From Sphingobacterium allocomposti (GTDB lineage: Bacteria > Bacteroidota > Bacteroidia > Sphingobacteriales > Sphingobacteriaceae): a DNA stretch of 54,586 nucleotides. The DNA lies in the NCBI RefSeq assembly GCF_008124885.1, contig NZ_VNHX01000030.1, forward strand, positions 1 through 54,586, in the 5' to 3' direction. Position numbers and translations under genes: made by a program. This document shows positions 16,449-25,181 of this stretch, piece after piece; within the stretch, counting starts at the first letter, position 1; the number at the start of each line of letters is the position of its first letter. The notes below the pieces were generated by a model. It saw only the letters and a program-made list of their open reading frames with translations. It was not told the DNA's origin and made no database searches.

Positions 16449-17921
16449 ATGGAGATAGCTCAAGAAGTTCTAGACTTTATTAAACAGTGGTATTGGATTC
16501 CTATGCTCCTGCTTTATCTCGGCGTGATCAGTACGATACTCATAGAGAACAGGAACCCCACAAAAACCATTTCCTGGGTGCTGGTTATTGTCTTTCTTCC
16601 CGTCATGGGGCTGTTTTTTTACTATCTGTTTGGACAGAAATTCCGCAAGGTGCAGCGTATAAGGCGTATAAATCATGCGCAGGCTATACGGTTAAAGAAA
16701 GAGTGGGAACGGCTGGAACCTTACATGGAGAAAGATCTCTTGCGTATCAAGGAGCGTATCGGCGACCTGTCCAGGGTATTTACTTTTTTAAAAAACGAAC
16801 GTCTGTCTTCGCCAACGACGGGGAACGAGGTCAAGCTGCTAATTAATGGTGAAGCAAAATTTCCCGACCTTTTAGACGAGTTACGTGCGGCCAAGCACTC
16901 CGTGCATTTGGAATATTACATTTTCGAGATGGATGGGATTGGCCTGGAGATTCTAAACTTGTTGGAAATGAAGGCGAACGAAGGGGTATTTGTACGGCTG
17001 TTGGTCGACAGCTTTGGTTCTCCTGCTTTGGTGAAGTATTTATCGAACTGTAGGGAAACAAAAATCGTATTTAAGCCATTTATGCCGGTCACCTTTACGT
17101 CGCTGGCTAATAGTAATTACCGGAACCATCGTAAGATAGCGGTAATCGATGGCAAAATAGGGTACATCGGCGGTATCAATATTTCTGATCGCTATATCAA
17201 CAGGGACCAAGGCAAGAGGATTTATTGGAGGGATACATCGGTAAAGATACTGGGGCCCGCGGTGAATATGCTTCAGATCAGCTTTTGGAACTCCTGGAAT
17301 CTGGCGGATGGTCATCCGTTCCTTCTTAATGAGGGGTATCTTCACCGTCTGCCACTGGAGGAAAAGCGTGGTAACGCTGCCGTATCGTTTGTCTCCAGTG
17401 ATCCGGGATCGGCGGGGCCCTATAATATGGAGGCGATTTTAATCGGCATCGGTGAGGCAGACAGGAAGATACAGCTGGTCACTCCTTATTATATTCCTAG
17501 TGACGAGTTGGCTACGGCGTTGCAGGTAGCGGCCGCTGCGGGGTTGGAAGTAGAGCTGATGTTACCTCAGCGTGCCGACTCCTATATAGTGCAACATGCG
17601 AGTCTTTCCTTCATTAAGCCGCTCTTGGAGAGAGGAGTGAAGGTCTATTTTTATAAAAAAGGATTTATCCATGCGAAAACGATTAATATTGATGGCAAGC
17701 TTTCCTACATCGGTACGGTGAACCTCGATACGCGAAGCTTCTATATCAACTACGAAGTGGCCAGTATCGTGTCGGATGAGCAGCTGTGCCGCCAGCTTGA
17801 GGAGCAGTTTGAACTCGACAAAAAAGACTGTGAGCTGATGACTTTGGCGGAATGGAAAAAGCGAAATCCGTGGAAGCGGGGACTAGATTCTGTCTGTCGC
17901 CTGTTAGCTCCTTTGTTATAA
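16449..17921 (+). CDS. cls: Cardiolipin synthase, phospholipase D family
   Basis: A 490-residue membrane enzyme that condenses phosphatidylglycerol molecules into cardiolipin. Two N-terminal membrane helices (about 15-33 and 42-62) precede a pair of PLD catalytic HKD motifs: His227-Lys229-Asp234 in NHRKIAVIDGKIGYIGGIN and His408-Lys410-Asp415 in HAKTINIDGKLSYIGTVNLD. Length and the spacing of the motifs match bacterial Cls. An AGGAG Shine-Dalgarno-like stretch lies about 15 nt upstream of the ATG. It is divergent from the efflux operon. Confidence 0.93.
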   Translation: MEIAQEVLDFIKQWYWIPMLLLYLGVISTILIENRNPTKTISWVLVIVFLPVMGLFFYYLFGQKFRKVQRIRRINHAQAIRLKKEWERLEPYMEKDLLRIKERIGDLSRVFTFLKNERLSSPTTGNEVKLLINGEAKFPDLLDELRAAKHSVHLEYYIFEMDGIGLEILNLLEMKANEGVFVRLLVDSFGSPALVKYLSNCRETKIVFKPFMPVTFTSLANSNYRNHRKIAVIDGKIGYIGGINISDRYINRDQGKRIYWRDTSVKILGPAVNMLQISFWNSWNLADGHPFLLNEGYLHRLPLEEKRGNAAVSFVSSDPGSAGPYNMEAILIGIGEADRKIQLVTPYYIPSDELATALQVAAAAGLEVELMLPQRADSYIVQHASLSFIKPLLERGVKVYFYKKGFIHAKTINIDGKLSYIGTVNLDTRSFYINYEVASIVSDEQLCRQLEEQFELDKKDCELMTLAEWKKRNPWKRGLDSVCRLLAPLL

Positions 17922-17988
17922 GCTGTTAAATTCTTTCTTTTTGGGGATAAAAATCGATATATTTAGCTCCTCGAAAATCTGTATATTG

Positions 17989-20712
17989 ATGAAAAAACTA
18001 TCAGTTCTCTTTTTTGCCATTTTTCTAATTTTTCAATCTACGCATATTGCTGCCCAGCAGCTCCCGACTATTCCAATCAACACTGTTGTTGAGAAGGTTC
18101 AGAAATATTTTGGTGTATACCCTGTCGAAAAGGTCCACCTACATTTTGATAAACCGTATTATGCGGTCGGGGATACGTTATGGCTTAAAGCATATCTAAA
18201 CCATAATCTTTATGAGTATAGCCCGAGCAAAATTGTTTATGTAGAAATGTTGACCAGCAAAGACTCACTTATACAGACATTGCGGATCCCGTTAAAAAAT
18301 AACGGAGGGAAAGGCCAGCTTGTTTTGGATCCCCAGTTTATAGCACAGGATAACTACCGCTTCCGTGCATACACGAAGTGGATGGCAAATTTTGACCAGT
18401 CGTATTTCTATAATAAAGTAGTGCCAATTGGAGACGCGATAAATAAGAAATTAGGCGCGGAAATCTCTTTTAAGCCGGAGAGCAATACGAAAACAAAGGC
18501 TACTCTGCAGTTTAGGGACCGATCGGGAAACCTACTTGGCAGAAGGAAGCTTACGTGGGAGGCCATTGACGGATGGGATCCTTTTGACAAAGGGAAAGCG
18601 GAAACCGACGATATGGGACGTGTTACTTTAAACTTAACCATTAAAGAGCGGGAGTACCTAAAGAAAGGCAGGCTGATCGTAAAGATCGATGGAGATAAGT
18701 TAGAACCGGCTTTGGTGGGGAACTACTCCTTGCAACACGCTCTATGGGACGCAGATGTCCAGTTTTTTCCGGAGGGGGGCGACTTGGTTGCGGGGGTATC
18801 CAAAAAGCTCGCGTTTAAAGCGGTGAATTCCAGCGGTAAAGGCGAGAAGATTACGGGTAAGATTTACGATAGCAAAAAGAAGGAAGTAGCCTCCTTTAGC
18901 GACGGGGCCTTCGGGATGGGCAGTATCGATTTTATACCGGTAGCGGGAGAAACGTATAAAGCCACCGTCGAATTTGAGAACGGCCAGCAGCGTACTTATG
19001 ACCTCCCGGCTGTTAAAGAAGAAGGTATTAACATCGTGTTGCATAATGAAGATGAAACAACCCTACAGCTCGGCCTTGTCGCAAATGATGCCTATTACGA
19101 GAAGATGACCAATCAGCCTTTTTACGTTTTAGGACAGTCTAACGGACATTTGGTCTATGCGGCGCAGGCAACGTTAAAGAATTCGTCGATCCTGATCAGT
19201 ATTCCGAAAGAAAAGTTGCCTAACGGGATTGTACAGATCACGCTTATGCAGCCCGACGGAAAGCCGATCAGCGAACGTCTGGTGTTCAATCAGTCACAGC
19301 CCCTTTTAGATATTTCAGTGAAAACCGATAAGTCGGACTATAAGCAAAAGGAAGCAGTGAAGCTGTCTATCCATGTACCGCCAAAAGACTCGCTAAGCGG
19401 TAATTTTTCAGTAGCTGTTATCGACGAAACGAAAGTGCCACATAATGACGACAATGAACTTGGAATTCTGAGTAATTTTTTATTGACATCTGACCTAAAA
19501 GGCTATGTGGAACAGCCTAACTACTATTTCAATGCTAAAAACGAGAATAGGAAGGAAGCGCTGGACGCCTTACTGATGACCCAGGGATTCAGACGCTTTT
19601 CGTACGACGATCTTATCGCGGAGAAGTTGCCGCAGGTACAGTTCTTTCCGGAGCAGGGAATTTCCCTGGCTGGAACCTTGCGGCTGAATACGGGAAGGCC
19701 GTACCCCAATGGCGGCCTGCTTCTATCTGTTCCCTCCAGGAATATCCGTAAGGACACGTATACGGACAACAGCGGGCGTTTCGCTTTTGAAAATTTAGTT
19801 TTTCCGGATTCTTCAAAAGTTACGATCAGTGCGCGGGGAAATGATAACTTTCGCAGCCTTGTCATCCATATGGATCCGACTTATTTTCCGGGGATAGACC
19901 AAGGTAACCCCTATACCAGCGATAACATACAGAATATTGATCAGGAAATGAAGGCGTATTTGACCAATAGCAAGAATGAATACCGGACTTCGATTTTGAT
20001 CGACGAGATCGAGGTGACCGGGGTTCAGCGGAAATTGGTGACCAGCAAGGAGTTTTCAGCATTATCGGGTCTGTCGATGCCTGAACACCGGATCGAAGCG
20101 GAGCGTTTGTCGGGCTGTAACGTGCTGACGATGTGCCTCAGTACATTGCTTACAGGTATTACCTACGACAATCAAACGCTGAAGTATTATATCACACGGA
20201 ACTACAACCAAGGCAGCCGGGTACCGGTGCAGTTTTTTTTGAACGGTATGCCGATTGATGAGCCTTCTTTGAACTCCATACAACCCACAGAAATTGAGGC
20301 TATTGAGATATTTCTACGTGATGAACTAGGGACAGTAAGCCGTACATATCAAAACGACGGTGTGGTATCTATTATGACGAAGAAAAATGACCAGAAGAAG
20401 CAGCCGAGGATGTCGTTGGCGGAGATTGAAAGCTTGCTGCCAAAAACCAATATCATAGATATGATGCCTTTAGGATATGTCAAGGAACGACAATTCTACT
20501 CGCCGAAATACGCGACGCCAGAGAGCAAGAATACCAACGATTATAGAACTACCGTATACTGGAATCCGGAAATTGTGCCGGACGGTCAGGGCAATGCTGT
20601 TGTAGAGTTTTATAATGCAGACGGTAACGGTAAATACAAAGTGGTCGTTGAAGGGCAGGATCAGGCCGGAAACATCGGACGTACGATCTACCATTATAAT
20701 GTCACACGGTAA
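17989..20712 (+). CDS. Secreted MG-domain protein with carboxypeptidase-regulatory-like and TonB-plug-like domains
   Basis: A 907-residue exported protein of a family common in Bacteroidota. A signal peptide (MKKLSVLFFAIFLIFQSTHIAAQ) is followed by macroglobulin-like MG2 beta domains (from PVEKVHLHFDKPYYAVGDTLWLKAYL), a carboxypeptidase-regulatory-like domain around residues 550-600, and near the C-terminus a segment resembling the plug of TonB-dependent receptors (FFLNGMPIDEPSLNSIQPTEIEAIEI). No transmembrane barrel follows, so it is not itself a receptor. Its function is unknown; cell-envelope binding or transport support is a guess. The ATG at 17989 is chosen over a TTG at 17941 because it begins a clean signal peptide. 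Terminator follows. Confidence 0.8.
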   Translation: MKKLSVLFFAIFLIFQSTHIAAQQLPTIPINTVVEKVQKYFGVYPVEKVHLHFDKPYYAVGDTLWLKAYLNHNLYEYSPSKIVYVEMLTSKDSLIQTLRIPLKNNGGKGQLVLDPQFIAQDNYRFRAYTKWMANFDQSYFYNKVVPIGDAINKKLGAEISFKPESNTKTKATLQFRDRSGNLLGRRKLTWEAIDGWDPFDKGKAETDDMGRVTLNLTIKEREYLKKGRLIVKIDGDKLEPALVGNYSLQHALWDADVQFFPEGGDLVAGVSKKLAFKAVNSSGKGEKITGKIYDSKKKEVASFSDGAFGMGSIDFIPVAGETYKATVEFENGQQRTYDLPAVKEEGINIVLHNEDETTLQLGLVANDAYYEKMTNQPFYVLGQSNGHLVYAAQATLKNSSILISIPKEKLPNGIVQITLMQPDGKPISERLVFNQSQPLLDISVKTDKSDYKQKEAVKLSIHVPPKDSLSGNFSVAVIDETKVPHNDDNELGILSNFLLTSDLKGYVEQPNYYFNAKNENRKEALDALLMTQGFRRFSYDDLIAEKLPQVQFFPEQGISLAGTLRLNTGRPYPNGGLLLSVPSRNIRKDTYTDNSGRFAFENLVFPDSSKVTISARGNDNFRSLVIHMDPTYFPGIDQGNPYTSDNIQNIDQEMKAYLTNSKNEYRTSILIDEIEVTGVQRKLVTSKEFSALSGLSMPEHRIEAERLSGCNVLTMCLSTLLTGITYDNQTLKYYITRNYNQGSRVPVQFFLNGMPIDEPSLNSIQPTEIEAIEIFLRDELGTVSRTYQNDGVVSIMTKKNDQKKQPRMSLAEIESLLPKTNIIDMMPLGYVKERQFYSPKYATPESKNTNDYRTTVYWNPEIVPDGQGNAVVEFYNADGNGKYKVVVEGQDQAGNIGRTIYHYNVTR

Positions 20713-20736
20713 TACACCGGCCACATCAAATAATAG

Positions 20737-20766
20737 AAAGCGGTTCCAATGGGCCGCTTTTCTTTT
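20737..20766 (+). terminator. Terminator after the MG-domain gene
   Basis: AAAGCGG (20737-20743) pairs with CCGCTTT (20754-20760), loop 10 nt, then TCTTTT. Confidence 0.75.
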
Positions 20767-20846
20767 ATAATAACCGGACGGCCTGGATAAAAGTCTATAG
20801 TCTATCTTTTGTACTTAGCAAGGCGTGACCGGCAGGCTTTGAGGTT

Positions 20847-21680
20847 TTAGGAGGCTCTTACCCGTAAATTCAGGACGACGGCGACCAAGATCAACACGAT
20901 GCCCAGTAACGCATAGAGGCCCAGCTGTTCACCGAAAACGAGATAGCCAAAAAGGATGGCGTAGATAACGCCGAGATAGTTCAGGCTGGCAACCCGGCCA
21001 AGGTTGGCTTGTTGATATGACCGTGTCATATAGTACTGTGCACCTTGCGTAAAAATCCCGACGAGAAGAAGAATGACCCAATCGAGCCCTGTAGGATTCA
21101 CCCAGTGGAAGTAGCTATATATGCCGGCCACGGGAAAGGTGATCATAGGGAAGTAGAAAATAATTACCAGCGGGTGTTCTGACGTTTTTAGTTTTGAAAT
21201 GATATTGTAGGCGATCCCTGCAAATAATGCTGCGGACAACCCGATAAGGAGATCGAAAGTTGATATACTGGTGTCGAACCCCTTTAGAAGCGCAACGCCG
21301 GCTATGGCCATAATAAAATATAGGTATTGTTGCGGTCTCAAGGGTTGACGGGCAATGAATATTCCGAGTACGGCAGTGAAGAACGGCGACAGGTAATTGA
21401 TTGTGACTGCCGACGCTAACGGAATATGTTGCAAGGTGTAGAAGGAGCCTACTAGCCCGAGGCAGCCCGCAACGCCCCGCAAGGACAGTAATACTTTGTT
21501 GTTGCCGAAAAGCGGGATCTGTTTTCTCTTCAATAGTGCGTATGTCAGGATCAGCCCCAAAACAGACCGGAAGAAAACGACCTCCATCGTGGGAAGGTGG
21601 GAAACCAATTTAACACAGATGTTCATACACGCGAACAGCAGTCCGGCGATCAACATATAATGTACGCTCCTGTCGTGCAC
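20847..21680 (-). CDS. EamA/DMT-family transporter
   Basis: A 277-residue membrane protein with about ten helices in two EamA repeats, the drug/metabolite transporter fold. The repeats include HLPTMEVVFFRSVLGLILTYA and, in the second half, FGYLVFGEQLGLYALLGIVLILVAV, which are typical. The substrate is not predictable. Start: a GTG at 21680 overlaps the last base of the preceding stop (TAGTG), suggesting translational coupling; an ATG eight codons later is the alternative. Last gene of a three-gene run with the YihY protein and an acyl-CoA ligase. Confidence 0.8.
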   Translation of the reverse strand: MHDRSVHYMLIAGLLFACMNICVKLVSHLPTMEVVFFRSVLGLILTYALLKRKQIPLFGNNKVLLSLRGVAGCLGLVGSFYTLQHIPLASAVTINYLSPFFTAVLGIFIARQPLRPQQYLYFIMAIAGVALLKGFDTSISTFDLLIGLSAALFAGIAYNIISKLKTSEHPLVIIFYFPMITFPVAGIYSYFHWVNPTGLDWVILLLVGIFTQGAQYYMTRSYQQANLGRVASLNYLGVIYAILFGYLVFGEQLGLYALLGIVLILVAVVLNLRVRAS

Positions 21681-22663
21681 TATTGTATGTCTTCGTTTTT
21701 ATGGACGACCTCTCGCATACCGGTTTCAGGATCTATTTCCAGTTCCGTTTGCTTGACTAGGACGGCATACGATTTGGGCCGTATTCCACGCCCGTATTTG
21801 ATAGCATAGCGTTTTGTGAATTCTGCGCCAAAATAAAGTATTGCTGCAGCATAATATACGAATGCGAGCAGGATAATAACCGATCCGGCAGCACCGTACG
21901 AACTTGCCGTAGCATTGTTGGTAAGGTAGTAGGAAATTAGAGACTTGCCAAGCAGGAAGAGTAATGTCGTGAAAATAGAGCCCCAAAAGATATCCCGGAA
22001 GCGGATCTTAGCATCAGGAAGTACGGCGAACACAAAGCCGAATAGGACTGCTACCACGAGGAAGGAGACACCCGAATTCACCAGGCTCAGCAAGTGAACG
22101 TCGAGCTGTGGAAAATACTTACCGACATAATTCATGAGAATGCTGATGATACTGCTTAAAATAAGGGACGTCATCAGCAAGAAGCCGAGTCCGATGATCA
22201 TCGAAAACGAAAGCAACCTGTCAACGATGATTTTTAGCCACCCCTTTTTTGGTTTGGCTTTTACCCGCCAGATCTCATTGATGGAGTTCTGTATATCGAC
22301 AAAGATTGTTGTAGAAGAAAAAACAAGTGCACCGACCCCTACGTATACGCCAATGCTGTTCTTGCTTTCGAATGATATCCGCTTGATAGCTGCATCGAGC
22401 ATGAGGGCGATGTCTTTGCCGAAGAGCTGGTTCAGTTCCTCCATAATTTCGTCGCGCGCGCCTGTTGGACTGTCGAGCTGGCTGCCGTAAAAGAATCCCA
22501 GTGCCCAGATCAATATAAGAATAAGCGGACCGATTGAAAACACAGTATAATACGCTAAAGACGCGCTCTTTTTCAGACATTTGTCGTTCAAGAAATCATT
22601 TACGGTATCAAATAAGAGTAAGCCAAAATCTTTTACCTTTTGCCCCCATGATTCTTTTTTCAT
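21680..22663 (-). CDS. YihY/BrkB family inner-membrane protein
   Basis: A 327-residue protein with about six membrane helices. The family signatures are present: KKSASLAYYTVFSIGPLILILIWALGFFYG near the N-terminus, and SLISYYLTNNATASSYGAAGSVIILLAFVYYAAAILYFGAEFTKRYA near the C-terminus. Proteins of this family were once called RNase BN, a name since shown to be wrong; their function is unknown. It lies 3 nt after the acyl-CoA ligase and overlaps the EamA gene by one base. Confidence 0.88.
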   Translation of the reverse strand: MKKESWGQKVKDFGLLLFDTVNDFLNDKCLKKSASLAYYTVFSIGPLILILIWALGFFYGSQLDSPTGARDEIMEELNQLFGKDIALMLDAAIKRISFESKNSIGVYVGVGALVFSSTTIFVDIQNSINEIWRVKAKPKKGWLKIIVDRLLSFSMIIGLGFLLMTSLILSSIISILMNYVGKYFPQLDVHLLSLVNSGVSFLVVAVLFGFVFAVLPDAKIRFRDIFWGSIFTTLLFLLGKSLISYYLTNNATASSYGAAGSVIILLAFVYYAAAILYFGAEFTKRYAIKYGRGIRPKSYAVLVKQTELEIDPETGMREVVHKNEDIQ

Positions 22664-22666
22664 GTT

Positions 22667-24427
22667 CTATTCCTGGTATATGTTGTTTACAATATCTTCC
22701 ACGTTTTTTAATATCACCTTTCGCTTTAAACTCAGCTTGGGTGTCAGCTCTCCGCCGTCGATCGTCCACTCTTTGGCAAGCAACGCAAACTTTTTGATCT
22801 TTTCCCATTGTCCGAAGTCTGCATTTAACCGGTCTATCTCTTTCTGGTATTTTTCTATGACCTCCGGCTTTTTGATCACCTCTTCTTTTGAAGCAAAAGT
22901 AATGCCTTTGTGCTTACACCATTTCTCCAATTCTTCAAATGCCGGTACAATTAAGGCGGCGGGAAAACGCTGGTTTTCGCCGACAACCATCGTCTGTGCA
23001 ATGAGGGTAGATTCCATGAGTTTGTTCTCTAACGTCTGAGGTGCTATATATTTCCCCCCCGCTGTTTTGAACATTTCTTTTTTACGGTCGGTTATTTTAA
23101 GAAAGCCGTCGGGCGTGATTTCACCGATGTCGCCTGTATGGAAGTATCCCTCCTGATCAATAGCCTCTGCGGTAGCCTGTTCGTTTTTGTAGTACCCTAC
23201 GGTGATACTTGGCCCCTTGACAAGTATTTCTCCATCCTGCGCGATTTTCACTTCTAAATTTTTCAGTACGCGCCCTACGGTCCCGAACTTGACGTCAGTC
23301 TCCACGTGGGAATTGACGGCAATTACCGGAGAAGTTTCCGTCAGGCCGTAGCCTTCCAGCACTTTTATGCCTGCGGCCCAAAATACGCGGGCCAGTCGTT
23401 CCTGTAGCGCGGCTCCTCCGGAGATGATTAGCTCGATGTTTCCGCCGAGCGCTTCGCGCCATTTTGAAAAAATAAGCTTTCGGGCGATAGCGAGCTTTAT
23501 ATTATACAGCGGTCCGTTTTTAGGCGGCTCCTGATATTGATGCCCCAGCTCCAGTGCCCAAAAGAATAGAGAACGCTTTATTCCGCTTAGTGCCTTTCCT
23601 TTTTCGACCACTTTGTCGTAAACTTTTTCCAACACGCGCGGTACGGTAGTGAAGATCTGCGGCTTTACGTCATTAATGTCGACGACGATGTTGTCCAGAT
23701 TTTCGGCATAGTAAATAGAAATGCCTTTTGAAAGGTATAAATAGACCACCATGCGTTCGAATATGTGGCATAGCGGCAGGAAGCTAAGCGCCTTATGTGC
23801 ATTTGCTGGCACAAGGTGCCCACAGGCCTCAACGTTGCTGAGAATGTTCTTATGTGTCAGGAAGACGCCTTTTGGCTTCCCTGTCGTGCCCGACGTATAG
23901 ATTAGGGTCAGAAGGTCGTCGGGTTGTACGTTATCCTTATAAGAATGCAGGTCTATATCTTCGCGTTGGCCGATATCGACCAGCTCCTTGTAGCTTGATT
24001 TTCCGCTGACCGCGTCGAAAGTAAATACGTCGATTGACAATTGATGTTCATCGATCGCCTGATCAATTTTCTTCGTCAGTTCAGCGTTACTGACAAAAAC
24101 TAACTTTGCTTCGGCGTCGTTCACGATATACGACAAGTCCTGTGCTGACAGCGTGGGATAAAGTGGAACGATGGCTATTCCAATCTGGTTACAAGCAAAA
24201 TCTACGATGTTCCACTCCGGACGATTTCCAGACATTAAAGCAACTTTGTCGCCCTTTTTTAAACCGCGATGAATCAGTGCTTTACTTAAGTTGTCGACCA
24301 GCTGGCCGAATTCGGCGGTAGCATACTTTTTCCAATTGCCGCCTTTTTTTCCAGCAACCATGTCGGCCTTGGCGAAGTCGGATTTATATCGCTCAAGGAT
24401 ATCAGACAATCTGTTTAGCTTACTCAT
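22667..24427 (-). CDS. Long-chain fatty acid--CoA ligase, AMP-dependent
   Basis: A 586-residue adenylate-forming enzyme that activates fatty acids through an acyl-AMP to acyl-CoA. The AMP-binding P-loop-like motif is LIYTSGTTGKPKG (175-187), followed by GYGLTETSPV, GEILVKGPSITVGYYKNEQAT, and the hinge region TGDIGEITPDGFLKITDRKKEMFKTAGGKYI. Length and motifs match the bacterial AMP-forming FadD/FAA1-like type that lacks a long N-terminal domain. Chain-length preference cannot be read from sequence. First gene of an apparent operon with the YihY and EamA genes. Confidence 0.92.
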   Translation of the reverse strand: MSKLNRLSDILERYKSDFAKADMVAGKKGGNWKKYATAEFGQLVDNLSKALIHRGLKKGDKVALMSGNRPEWNIVDFACNQIGIAIVPLYPTLSAQDLSYIVNDAEAKLVFVSNAELTKKIDQAIDEHQLSIDVFTFDAVSGKSSYKELVDIGQREDIDLHSYKDNVQPDDLLTLIYTSGTTGKPKGVFLTHKNILSNVEACGHLVPANAHKALSFLPLCHIFERMVVYLYLSKGISIYYAENLDNIVVDINDVKPQIFTTVPRVLEKVYDKVVEKGKALSGIKRSLFFWALELGHQYQEPPKNGPLYNIKLAIARKLIFSKWREALGGNIELIISGGAALQERLARVFWAAGIKVLEGYGLTETSPVIAVNSHVETDVKFGTVGRVLKNLEVKIAQDGEILVKGPSITVGYYKNEQATAEAIDQEGYFHTGDIGEITPDGFLKITDRKKEMFKTAGGKYIAPQTLENKLMESTLIAQTMVVGENQRFPAALIVPAFEELEKWCKHKGITFASKEEVIKKPEVIEKYQKEIDRLNADFGQWEKIKKFALLAKEWTIDGGELTPKLSLKRKVILKNVEDIVNNIYQE

Positions 24428-24543
24428 ACGTCACAAAAGTTAACGGTTTATAATTTTGCCTTATTCTTTACTAATATAACATTTTAGGGCCGAAAGAGCG
24501 AATGAATGAGGAAATATCTGGGCAATGATAACAGATTTTAACG

Positions 24544-24572
24544 TTTGAACGTAAAAAAAAATACTACTTTTG
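24544..24572 (+). promoter_or_regulatory. Promoter of the outer-membrane barrel gene
   Basis: TTTG at 24544-24547, 17 nt, then TACTTTTG at 24565-24572: a full match to the Bacteroidota housekeeping consensus. The leader to the ATG at 24595 would be about 16 nt. Confidence 0.7.
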
Positions 24573-24594
24573 AGAAACGTTTAACTTAACATAC

Positions 24595-25122
24595 ATGAAG
24601 AAGACAAATTGGCTGTTATTGACATTAGGGATTGTTTTATGCTCGTTCGGACAGGTTTCTGCGCAGCTTACTGAGCAACATGCTATCGGTGGACGCTTTG
24701 GCAGCGCAACAGGTTTTGCCTATCGGTATACGTTGTCGGAAGATCGGGCCGCAGAAGGAATTCTTAGCGTACAAAGTAACTCCAAATCGAGGCGTTTCCG
24801 GTTAGTAGGTCTTTATGAGTTCCATCGGCCGCTGGCGGAGAACTTTACCTGGTTTTACGGGTTTGGGGGGAGCGTAGGGAGCTTCCGATATAAGGAAGTC
24901 GTCACCCAAACGACGAATCCGGACGGTTCTGTCACAACGCGGCGGACGGAGCCAAAGTCGGAACTGGCTTTAAGTCTCGACGGTATCATTGGCGTTGAAT
25001 ACGCGATTCCGACAACCCCTCTTTCTGTATCCTTGGACGTTAAGCCTTATTTCGACTTTTTACAGGAAAGCACCATCAAACTAATAGATCCTCTGGGATT
25101 GACGATCCGATATAGGTTTTAG
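24595..25122 (+). CDS. Outer-membrane beta-barrel protein
   Basis: A 175-residue protein with a signal peptide (about residues 1-23, ending VSAQ) followed by alternating-residue beta strands and a C-terminal aromatic end (LTIRYRF), the signature for insertion into the outer membrane by Bam. About eight strands are likely, as in small OmpX/OmpW-like barrels. The function is unknown. It is monocistronic, with a strong promoter and a terminator. Confidence 0.75.
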   Translation: MKKTNWLLLTLGIVLCSFGQVSAQLTEQHAIGGRFGSATGFAYRYTLSEDRAAEGILSVQSNSKSRRFRLVGLYEFHRPLAENFTWFYGFGGSVGSFRYKEVVTQTTNPDGSVTTRRTEPKSELALSLDGIIGVEYAIPTTPLSVSLDVKPYFDFLQESTIKLIDPLGLTIRYRF

Positions 25123-25128
25123 TTCATG

Positions 25129-25181
25129 TGCGTCTGCTATGTTTGTACAACAGTGCGCAAAACCTAGCAGACGCATCTTTT
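25129..25181 (+). terminator. Terminator between convergent genes
   Basis: TGCGTCTGCTA (25129-25139) pairs with TAGCAGACGCA (25165-25175), a perfect 11-bp stem with a 25-nt loop, then TCTTTT. The T tract runs into the stop codon of the convergent M61 gene at 25180. Confidence 0.7.

Noticed and set aside
17941..17988. TTG start for the MG-domain protein
   Set aside because: It would put 16 residues before a clean signal peptide that begins at the ATG at 17989.
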